A stretch of 64,000 nt of DNA. Origin: Microbaculum marinum (GTDB taxonomy: Bacteria; Pseudomonadota; Alphaproteobacteria; Rhizobiales; Tepidamorphaceae). The notes beneath the pieces were generated by a model, which worked only from the letters and a program-made list of their open reading frames with translations, made no database searches and was not told the origin of the DNA. Position 1 is the first letter of the stretch; every line of letters starts with the position of its first letter. The stretch is from assembly GCF_042646165.1 (NCBI RefSeq), contig NZ_JBHRTC010000005.1. One strand, given 5' to 3'. Positions 48,396-54,951 of the stretch are shown here, in pieces. A program made the position numbers and the translations under genes.

Positions 48396-48802
48396 GACGC
48401 CAATTCCTGGCTCAGGACCCACAGGTGGCCGAACGGATCGCGCAGCCGACCCTCGCGTTTTCCGTAAGGCCTGTCCGCGATTGGAACGACGGCTTCGGCC
48501 CCGCCCGCGATCATCTGCCCGGCCGTCTCGTCGCAGTCGCCGAGCTCGAGCTGGATCAGGACCGCTGAGCCGCCGAGCGTCATGGGCGACAGCCACCCCC
48601 AGTCGGGCATTTCCTCGCTGAGCGCCAGCGGCTGCCCGTTCAGCGCCAGCTGCGCATACCCTACGAGCCCGTCCGGTTCGGCGTGCCGTTCGACGAGGTC
48701 GGCGCCGATTGCGGACCGGTAATATTCGATGGCTGCGTCGGCGTTCCGGACGATCAGCCTGGGAAACGCCACCCTCGGAACGGTGTTGGCTGACATCACC
48801 AT
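48392..48802 (-). CDS. VOC family protein (PhnB-like)
   Basis: A 136-residue VOC protein: FPRLIVRNADAAIEYYRSAIG at the N-terminus and RPYGKREGRLRDPFGHLWVLSQ at the C-terminus resemble PhnB/YdfB-type proteins. ATG at 48802 or 48796 (MSANT); a purine-rich AGGAGATATGG region precedes both. It is followed, with a 4-base overlap, by another VOC gene, and is 75 bases from an AraC-type regulator on the same strand. Confidence 0.87.
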   Translation of the reverse strand: MVMSANTVPRVAFPRLIVRNADAAIEYYRSAIGADLVERHAEPDGLVGYAQLALNGQPLALSEEMPDWGWLSPMTLGGSAVLIQLELGDCDETAGQMIAGGAEAVVPIADRPYGKREGRLRDPFGHLWVLSQELAS

Positions 48803-48877
48803 ATCTCCTTTGCGCGATAGCTGGGCGATTGTGCCGCCGATCCTAAGGCGGTCGATCGAGGCCGTATTGAACGAAAG

Positions 48878-49663
48878 CTAAAGCACGTGCCCCATGTAGG
48901 GCCTCTCGCTGGCCCGCAGCCGCCCGGGCGGCACCGACGCAAAGCGCAACACCTCGCGCGTCATGTGCGCCTGGTCAGAATAATCCGCCGCGGATGCCAG
49001 GTCCGCGAGCGAAGCGAACTCGTCCAGACCGGCGATGGCCGCGCGGAATCGCTCGATCCCGAGATACCGTTTCGGCGTCAGACCGGCGGTTCGGAGAAAC
49101 AGCCGGCGGAAGACGTGCACCGGCATGCCGAGTTGCTCCGCCACCTCCCCGACGCCTGCTCCGCTCCTCATGAGCTCAAGGCCGAGGCCGACCCGCCTGA
49201 CGTCGGCGACGTCCCCGCACCGCCTTGCGACCTCGTCTTCGAGCAGGTCGAGCCGGGCATCGTGCGTGGGAAGCGACCTTAGTCGGTCGGTGAGCGTGGC
49301 GGCGTCGATGTCCCAGAACTGCGAGAGCGGCACGACTTTGTCCGCGGTTTTGTGCAGGTCGGCGAACAGGGCACCGGCACCGCCCGGACGGAAGCTGATC
49401 CCGCACGCCGACCTCTGGGGCCACCGCGAGACCCGCCGCGGAACGGTCGAGGGCCCCTGCAGCACGCAATGCGCGCCTGCTTCGCGCCCGGTGCCGTCGC
49501 CGCAGTCCAGCTCGATGGGGGTCTCCGACAGGCTGAAGATGAGCTGCGCCCGCCCGGACGGCAGTATCGTCTCCTGCCCGTCCGCGGCCGCGTCGCAGAC
49601 GCACCAGAGCCGGTCCGCGACAAGTTGCGCGGCTTGGGTTCTGGGGTCTCGGGCAGTCAGCAT
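48878..49663 (-). CDS. AraC family transcriptional regulator
   Basis: A 261-residue regulator. The N-terminal part (about 1-140) has ILPSGRAQLIFSLSETPIEL and GISFRPGGAGALFA, similar to the ligand-binding domain of AraC proteins with a DUF6597-like N-terminus. The C-terminal DNA-binding domain holds two helix-turn-helix units: GVGEVAEQLGMPVHVFRRLF and SLADLASAADYSDQAHMTRE, ending with the family proline-rich segment. It probably controls the adjoining VOC genes; a role for the cupin/SDR operon is possible. Confidence 0.88.
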   Translation of the reverse strand: MLTARDPRTQAAQLVADRLWCVCDAAADGQETILPSGRAQLIFSLSETPIELDCGDGTGREAGAHCVLQGPSTVPRRVSRWPQRSACGISFRPGGAGALFADLHKTADKVVPLSQFWDIDAATLTDRLRSLPTHDARLDLLEDEVARRCGDVADVRRVGLGLELMRSGAGVGEVAEQLGMPVHVFRRLFLRTAGLTPKRYLGIERFRAAIAGLDEFASLADLASAADYSDQAHMTREVLRFASVPPGRLRASERPYMGHVL

Positions 49664-49764
49664 CGAAGGCTCCCGGCTGGCGGATCTTGCACCGGCCCGA
49701 GTCTACACGCCGCGTCGCGATCGCCAACCGCCCCGTCACCAACCGCCGGCCAGCCTGCCGGGTC

Positions 49765-50418
49765 CTACAGCAGCCGGTCCAGATAAACCTGGTAGCTCTG
49801 CGGCTTCGGCTTGTCCTTGTCTTCCTCGCGTTCGTAGCGGATCGAGCTCTGTCCCTTCAGCTCCGCCGGCAGGATCATGACGCGGGCGAATGCGGTCGGT
49901 TCGGTCTCCGATGCCGCCGCGAAGACCGGCGCCGGGCCGCTCTCGTACCAGGCCTGCAGCGGCTCGTAGTGGTGGCTGGCGCCGTCGGTGTCGATGCGGA
50001 TTGATCCCGACAGCAGAACGCGCGTGCCGGGGCCGCGGTGGGTGTGCAGGTAGGCGACCCCGCCCGGCGGGAACGCGACCCGGTCGCAGCGCAGCAGGTA
50101 GATGACGTTCGGATCGATATCGAGCGCCGACGACAGCAGCAGCTTGGCGGTCACGCCCTCGCGCTCGCTTGCCTCGACGGGATCGGGTAGCGCCGACAGG
50201 TCCCAGCGGATCACCGTCGCCCCGTCGCGCGACAGCAGTTCGGTGTCCTCGCCGAGGAACGCCGCGCTGTTGGCGGCCAGCGAGGCGCTCATCAGCGAGC
50301 CGTCGCAGCGCACCGCGCCGTCGACCACGTACAGCGCCTTGGCGTTGCCGCGCGGCAGCATCATCCGGCCGCCCTTCTCGAATGTCTCCAGCGAGGCGAT
50401 CAGGTGAAGTTTCGACAT
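49765..50418 (-). CDS. Cupin-like protein
   Basis: A 217-residue protein with a likely bicupin beta-barrel: YLHTHRGPGTRVLLSGSIRID matches cupin motif 1, with histidines at the metal site, and HHYEPLQAWYESGPAPVFAAA may form motif 2. The first half (MLPRGNAKALYVVDGAV) may be a degenerate cupin. Enzyme or sensor function is unclear. The start MSKLHLI is 19 bases after the SDR stop, so it is probably last in the aldehyde dehydrogenase operon. Confidence 0.75.
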   Translation of the reverse strand: MSKLHLIASLETFEKGGRMMLPRGNAKALYVVDGAVRCDGSLMSASLAANSAAFLGEDTELLSRDGATVIRWDLSALPDPVEASEREGVTAKLLLSSALDIDPNVIYLLRCDRVAFPPGGVAYLHTHRGPGTRVLLSGSIRIDTDGASHHYEPLQAWYESGPAPVFAAASETEPTAFARVMILPAELKGQSSIRYEREEDKDKPKPQSYQVYLDRLL

Positions 50419-50437
50419 GATGGACCGGCTTCCGGCT

Positions 50438-51184
50438 TCAGTGGAAATAGGCGCCGCCGTCGACGACGAGTGTCTGGCCGGTAATAAAGGCAGAGTCGGG
50501 CCCGACAAGGAAGGCGGCGGCGCCGACGATGTCCTCCGGCACCTGGTCGCGCGGGATGGTGCGCGCCTTCAGCGACACCTCCTGCAGCTTCTCCATCTGC
50601 ACCGGGTTGGCCTTGACGCCCTCCGACAGGGTGAAGCCGGGCGCCACGGCGTTGACCAGCACGTTGGCGCCGCCCAGTTCCTTGGCCAGCGCCTTGGTCA
50701 TGGCGACGATCGCGCCCTTGCTGGTGACGTAGTGCAGCAGGTACGGCACGCCCTTGAACGGCGTCCCCGAGGCGACGTTGAGGATCCGCCCGCCGCCGCG
50801 CTCGCGCATCGCCTTGACCGCCTCGCGGGCGCACAGGAACGAGCCGAGCACGTTGACGTCCATCACCCGCTTCCACTCCTCCACCGAGATGTCGTCGAAG
50901 GGGCCGGGCACCAGCGTCGAGTAGATGCCGGCATTGTTGACCAGGATGTCGACGCCGCCGAAGGCGTCCTTCGCAGCGCGTACCATCGCCTTCACGTCGG
51001 TCTCGTAGGCGACGTTGCAGCGCACCGCGATCGCGCCGCGCCCGATCGCCCGGGCCGCGTCCTCGTGGCCCTTCAGGTCGGCGACGACGACGCTCGCGCC
51101 TTCCTCGGCCAGCCTTCCGGCGATCGCCCGGCCGATGCCCATGGCGCCGCCCGTGACGATCGCCACCTTGTTCTTCAGTTTCAT
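50438..51184 (-). CDS. Short-chain dehydrogenase/reductase
   Basis: A 248-residue classical SDR. The NAD(P) motif is VTGGAMGIGRAIA at about 10-22, with an aspartate after beta-2 (VVVADLKGHE) that favours NAD. NNAGIY, the catalytic Ser in LNVASGTPFKG and YVTSK follow. VDGGAYFH ends the protein. It is similar to 3-oxoacyl-reductase-like alcohol dehydrogenases. It lies between the NIPSNAP and cupin genes, so it may oxidise the alcohol precursor of the aldehyde handled by the adjacent dehydrogenase. Confidence 0.9.
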   Translation of the reverse strand: MKLKNKVAIVTGGAMGIGRAIAGRLAEEGASVVVADLKGHEDAARAIGRGAIAVRCNVAYETDVKAMVRAAKDAFGGVDILVNNAGIYSTLVPGPFDDISVEEWKRVMDVNVLGSFLCAREAVKAMRERGGGRILNVASGTPFKGVPYLLHYVTSKGAIVAMTKALAKELGGANVLVNAVAPGFTLSEGVKANPVQMEKLQEVSLKARTIPRDQVPEDIVGAAAFLVGPDSAFITGQTLVVDGGAYFH

Positions 51185-51228
51185 GGCGCTGCCTCCCAGA
51201 GAGCCGGCCGGAAGGCCGGAGATAGGTC

Positions 51229-51543
51229 CTATTTCAGCGGCGAGAACGATGTCGGGATCAGGATCCGGTTCTCCTGCCGCTCGATGAAGTCGCCGGCCTT
51301 CGCCAGGTAGGCCTGCCAGTCGGGATCGGCGACCAGTTCGGCGCGCCTGCGGTCGCGCTCGGCGAGATCCTCGTAGGCCCACATGTGCACGACCGTGTGC
51401 AGCGGCCCGATCTCGGTGGTGAAGTAGCCGACCATGCGCGGCAGGATGCGCGTCTGGACCGGCAGGCCGTACTTCTCGTACGTCTCCAGGTACGGCTTCA
51501 GCTTGCCGATCCTGATCGTGTAGATGCGTTCTTCGACGATCAT
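51229..51543 (-). CDS. NIPSNAP family protein
   Basis: A 104-residue protein with MIVEERIYTIRIGKLKPYLETY, GYFTTEIGPLHTVVHMWAYEDL and DWQAYLAKAGDFIERQENRILIP, the dimeric ferredoxin-like NIPSNAP fold. Function in bacteria is largely unknown; members recur in catabolic clusters. The start ATG shares a base with the aldehyde dehydrogenase stop (TAATG), so the two are translationally coupled. Confidence 0.92.
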   Translation of the reverse strand: MIVEERIYTIRIGKLKPYLETYEKYGLPVQTRILPRMVGYFTTEIGPLHTVVHMWAYEDLAERDRRRAELVADPDWQAYLAKAGDFIERQENRILIPTSFSPLK

Positions 51544-53027
51544 TACTGAACACCCCCGATGCAGCGGTACTTGATTTCCAAGAACTCCTCGATCCCGTAC
51601 TTGGAGCCCTCGCGGCCGATGCCGCTTTCCTTGATGCCGCCGAACGGGGCGATCTCGGTCGATATGAACCCGGTATTGGTCGCCACGATGCCGCTCTCCA
51701 GCCGGTCCCCGACGCGCCAGGTGCGGGCGAGGTCGCGGGTGAAGAAATAGGACGCAAGTCCGTACGGCGTGTCGTTGGCGATGGCGATCGCCTCGTCCTC
51801 GGTATCGAACCTGATCAGGCCGGCGACCGGCCCGAACGTCTCCTCGCAGCTCATCGCCATGCCCGGGTCGACGCCGGTCAGCACGGTCGGCTCGTAGAAG
51901 GTGTGGCCGAGCCGGTGCCGCCGCCCGCCGACGGCGACCCTGGCGCCGCGGAACTGCGCGTCGGAGACGTGCCGCTCGACCTTCTCGACCGCGGCGCGCT
52001 CGATCAGCGGCCCCTGCCTGACGTCGGGGTCGAGGCCGTTGCCGACCTTCAGCCCCTCGGCGACGGCGACGAGCCGGTCGCGGATGTCGTTGTAGATGCC
52101 CGACTGGACGAGGATGCGGTTCGCCGAGATGCAGGTCTGGCCGGTGTTGCGCCACTTGCACATCATCAGCGCCTCCATCACCACCTCCGGGTCGGCGTCG
52201 TCGAAGACGATGAACGGCGCGTTGCCGCCGAGTTCCAGCGAAAGCTTCTTGAGCTGGTCGGCGCACTGTTTCATCAACAGCTTGCCGACCGCCGTGGAGC
52301 CGGTGAAGCCGAGCTTGCGGACGATCGGGTTCGAGGTCATTTCCAGGCCGATCTGCGGCGCGTCGTGCTCGGAGCCGGTCACCACGTTGAAGACGCCTGG
52401 CGGCACGCCGGCCTCCTCGGCGAGCACGCAGATCGCCAGCGCCGACAGCGGCGTCTGCTCGGCCGGCTTCAGCACCATCGTGCAGCCGGCGGCAAGAGCC
52501 GGCGCCGCCTTGCGCGTCGGCATCGCCGAGGGGAAGTTCCACGGCGTGATGCCGGCCGTCACCCCGACCGCCTCCTTGGTGACGAGGATGCGGTTGTCGG
52601 TCCGGAACGGCGGGATGATGTCGCCGTAGGCGCGCTTGCCTTCCTCGGCGAACCACTCGAAGAAGCTCGCCGCGTAGGCGACCTCGCCGCGCGACTCGGC
52701 GATCGGCTTTCCCTGCTCCAGCGTCAGCAGCCTGGCCAGCGCCTCCTGGTTCTCCATCATCAGGTCGGCCCAGCGCCTGAGGATCCTGGCCCGCGCCGCC
52801 GCCGTCATGCCGCGCCACCCCGGCAGCGCCCGGCCGGCCGCCTCGATCGCCTTCGCCGCATCCGCGCGGCCCATGCGCGGCACCTCGGCGAGCGTCTTTC
52901 CGTCGGCCGGATTGGTGACCGCGAAGCGCTGCCCCGACGCCGCCGGGATCCACGCCCCGTCCACATAGGCATCGCTGCGCAGCAGGCGTGCGACTGTCTC
53001 GTCGATTGCGGCAACAGGAGCATTCAT
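51543..53027 (-). CDS. NAD(P)-dependent aldehyde dehydrogenase, succinate-semialdehyde-type
   Basis: A 494-residue aldehyde dehydrogenase close to GabD: GITPWNFPSAMPTRKAAPAL, KLGFTGSTAVGKLLM, the general base in LELGGNAPFIVFDDAD and nucleophile Cys in RNTGQTCISANR. The C-terminal PFGGIKESGIGREGSKYGIEEFL is also GabD-like. The ATG at 53027 has GGGAG 8 bases upstream; an ATG at 53060 does not. It is first in an operon with NIPSNAP, SDR and cupin genes. The aldehyde is unknown; succinate semialdehyde is one possibility. Confidence 0.92.
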   Translation of the reverse strand: MNAPVAAIDETVARLLRSDAYVDGAWIPAASGQRFAVTNPADGKTLAEVPRMGRADAAKAIEAAGRALPGWRGMTAAARARILRRWADLMMENQEALARLLTLEQGKPIAESRGEVAYAASFFEWFAEEGKRAYGDIIPPFRTDNRILVTKEAVGVTAGITPWNFPSAMPTRKAAPALAAGCTMVLKPAEQTPLSALAICVLAEEAGVPPGVFNVVTGSEHDAPQIGLEMTSNPIVRKLGFTGSTAVGKLLMKQCADQLKKLSLELGGNAPFIVFDDADPEVVMEALMMCKWRNTGQTCISANRILVQSGIYNDIRDRLVAVAEGLKVGNGLDPDVRQGPLIERAAVEKVERHVSDAQFRGARVAVGGRRHRLGHTFYEPTVLTGVDPGMAMSCEETFGPVAGLIRFDTEDEAIAIANDTPYGLASYFFTRDLARTWRVGDRLESGIVATNTGFISTEIAPFGGIKESGIGREGSKYGIEEFLEIKYRCIGGVQ

Positions 53028-53139
53028 CGGACGGACTCCCCGGCCCTGGACCATCGGCATCGGCTGCGCCGGACCCTAGTCCGCCGCGCCGCCCGGCGCT
53101 TGTCCGAATGTCTGATTTTGGGATGCGCTCGCGGCCTTA

Positions 53140-53400
53140 GGCACCCACACCGGCAGCCGTCCAGCTGGGTCAGGCCCGGGATCTTTGTTGTGCTTGGGAG
53201 CGGCCCTGCCAAACGACAGGCCTACGCCCCGGACCCCGATCCGGAGCCCAGCGCAGAGGTCGCCACACAACAAGTCAACCGCGCTTCCCCGCCGCAACCG
53301 CCCGGCTGGGTCCCGGGACATAGTCGGTGCTGTGGGCAGGTTTCCCACACCACGACAAGCCTACGCCCCGGACCTGATCCGGGGCCCAGCGCGGCGATTG
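53140..53400. repeat. Two REP-like palindromic units in the gap upstream of the ALDH operon
   Basis: The 380-base gap between the ALDH start and the GIY-YIG genes has no gene. It holds two similar units of about 120 bases. Each starts with an imperfect CCGCAACCGCCCGGCTGGGT-type sequence and ends with a palindrome, CTACGCCCCGGAC then GATCCGGGGCCCAGCG (53222-53256, and 53361-53393). The second motif recurs at about 54113-54142, 54465-54494 and 54811-54840, so one palindrome family is spread through this region. Confidence 0.7.
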
Positions 53401-53424
53401 CGATTGGCTCAGACATTCAATCGC

Positions 53425-53703
53425 TCAGCCAAGTCTTGCCATTTCTGGATTGTCGGTTTCGATCAACTCAAGCTTCCACTGGCGGCGCCAGCGCTTCAGT
53501 TGTCGTTCGCGCACCCGCGCATCATCCAGATGCTCAACGCGCTCCGCGTGTACCAGCCGCTTGACGCCATGGCGCCGGGTAAAGGCGTCCGCCGTCCCCT
53601 CCCGGTGCTGCCAGATCCGACGTCCGAGGTATTCCGTCATGCCGACATACAGCGTGCCGTTGCGCTTGCTCGCGAGGATGTAGACCCAGTAGCCACCGTC
53701 CAT
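53425..53703 (-). CDS. GIY-YIG nuclease family protein, frameshifted copy
   Basis: A 92-residue single-domain GIY-YIG protein (UPF0213/YhbQ-like). WVYILASKRNGTLYVGMTEYLGRRIWQH carries the GIY-YIG pair as YIL...YVG, with the catalytic Arg in LGRRIWQH; Glu is in the ERQLKRWRR region. Compared with the adjacent copy, an extra T changes the last residues from EWQDLAERLNV to EMARLG; the ancestral stop remains visible at 53409-53411. The catalytic core is intact, so the protein may still fold. Small GIY-YIG proteins are DNA-associated nucleases of uncertain role. Confidence 0.85.
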   Translation of the reverse strand: MDGGYWVYILASKRNGTLYVGMTEYLGRRIWQHREGTADAFTRRHGVKRLVHAERVEHLDDARVRERQLKRWRRQWKLELIETDNPEMARLG

Positions 53704-53730
53704 AAGAAAAGCAGGCGCTGAACTGGATCC

Positions 53731-54024
53731 TCAGACATTCAATCGCTCAGCTAAGTCTTGCCATTCTGGATTGTCGGTTTCGATCAACTCAAGCTTCCAC
53801 TGGCGGCGCCAGCGCTTCAGTTGCCGTTCGCGCACCCGCGCATCATCCAGATGCTCGAAGCGCTCTGTGTGTACGAGCAGCTTGACGCAGTGGCGCCGGG
53901 TGAAGCTTTCGGCCGTTCCCTGCCGATGCTGCCAGATCCGACGTCCGAGGTTTTCCGTCATGCCGATATACAGCGTGCCGTTGCGCTTGCTCGCGAGAAT
54001 GTAGACCCAGTAGCCACCGGCCAT
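53731..54024 (-). CDS. GIY-YIG nuclease family protein, intact copy
   Basis: A 97-residue GIY-YIG protein, the intact sister of the upstream copy. The core is WVYILASKRNGTLYIGMTENLGRRIWQHRQG, with CVKLLVHTERFEHLDDARVRERQLKRWRRQWKL and the native end EWQDLAERLNV. Differences from the sister are few and mostly conservative. It lies directly beside REP-like palindromes and the tandemly repeated coxL end, which is suggestive but does not show a role in their spread. Confidence 0.9.
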   Translation of the reverse strand: MAGGYWVYILASKRNGTLYIGMTENLGRRIWQHRQGTAESFTRRHCVKLLVHTERFEHLDDARVRERQLKRWRRQWKLELIETDNPEWQDLAERLNV

Positions 54025-54259
54025 AAGAAAAACAGGCGCTGAACTGGATCCCGGGTCAAGCCCGGGATGTAAGCTGCGGGTTGAATTGACGACATCACCA
54101 CACGACAGGCCGACGCCCCGGACTAGATCCGGGGCTCAGTGCGGCGGCTGCCGGAGGCGCCTCGCTGGCCTCATTCCACCGCTCACCCACGCAAGCGGAA
54201 CTCCAGGACAACGACCCGGCCCACCAGCCCCGCCGCTCTCGCGGAAGCGGCCGCCCCCC

Positions 54260-54431
54260 TCACGCCGCCTTGTCGCCGGACTCCAGCTTCTCGAAGATCA
54301 TGTGCGGGAACACCGGCGCCTCGTGGAAGTGGCCGGCGCCGAGGGGCTTGAGCGCGTCCTCGATGCCGGAGCTCACGGTAGCCGGCACCGCGATCGTGGC
54401 GGCCTCGCCGACGCCCTTGACGCCGAGCGGG
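54260..54431 (-). pseudogene. Detached coxL 3'-end fragment, distal copy
   Basis: In the minus-strand coxL frame this reads from NPLGVKGVGEAATIAVPATV through to KLESGDKAA and a TGA stop, about 57 codons. Against coxL it differs at a few residues (for example G to A, I to S and A to S), yet no frameshift or stop occurs. It lacks any start and the other 740 codons, so it cannot make a functional enzyme. Confidence 0.85.
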
Positions 54432-54605
54432 TTGAACTGACGACCTCACCACACGACAGGCCGATGCCCCGGACTTGATCCGGGGCCCAGCGCGGCGGCT
54501 GCCGGAGGCGCATCGCTGGCCTCATTCCACCACTCACCCACGCAAGCGGAACTCCAGGACAACGACCCGGCGAAGCTGCCGCTCTCGCGGAAGTGGCCGC
54601 CCCCC

Positions 54606-54777
54606 TCACGCCGCCTTCTCGCCCGCCTCCAGCTTCTCGAAGATCATGTGCGGGAACACCGGCGCCTCGTGGAAGTGGCCGGCGCCGAGGGGATTGAGCG
54701 CGTCCTCGATGCCCGAAATCACGGTTGCCGGCACGGCGATCGTGGCGGCCTCGCCGACGCCCTTGACGCCGAGCGGG
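54606..54777 (-). pseudogene. Detached coxL 3'-end fragment, proximal copy
   Basis: Same 57-codon end of coxL in frame, ending EKLEAGEKAA then TGA. Substitutions against the intact gene are few (G to A, K to N near DALNPLG, D to E near the end). The left junction with flanking DNA is the same as in the distal copy, showing that the unit was duplicated as a block. Confidence 0.85.
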
Positions 54778-54951
54778 TTGAACTGACGACCTCACCACAC
54801 GACAGGCCGACGCCGCGGACTTGATCCGGGGCCCAGCGCGGCGGCTGCCGGAGGCGCATCGCTGGCCTCATTCCACTGCTCACCCACGCAAGCGGAACTA
54901 CAGGACAACGACCCGGCGAAGCTGCCGCTCTCGCGGAAGCGGCCGCCCCCC

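Larger units (their letters stand above)
53409..54051. repeat. Direct duplication of ~321 bp carrying the GIY-YIG gene
   Basis: Segment 53409-53730 and segment 53731-54051 are direct neighbours. Both begin TCAGACATTCAATCGCTCAGC and end GGCGCTGAACTGGATCC. The copies are about 90% identical by eye. Copy 1 is one base longer because of an extra T in CCATTTCTGG (about 53440-53445), against CCATTCTGG in copy 2. Confidence 0.85.

Noticed and set aside
54183..54798. Short Arg-rich open frames in the coxL-end repeats
   Set aside because: They are out-of-frame readings of coxL fragments and palindromes; the coxL frame itself explains the sequence.
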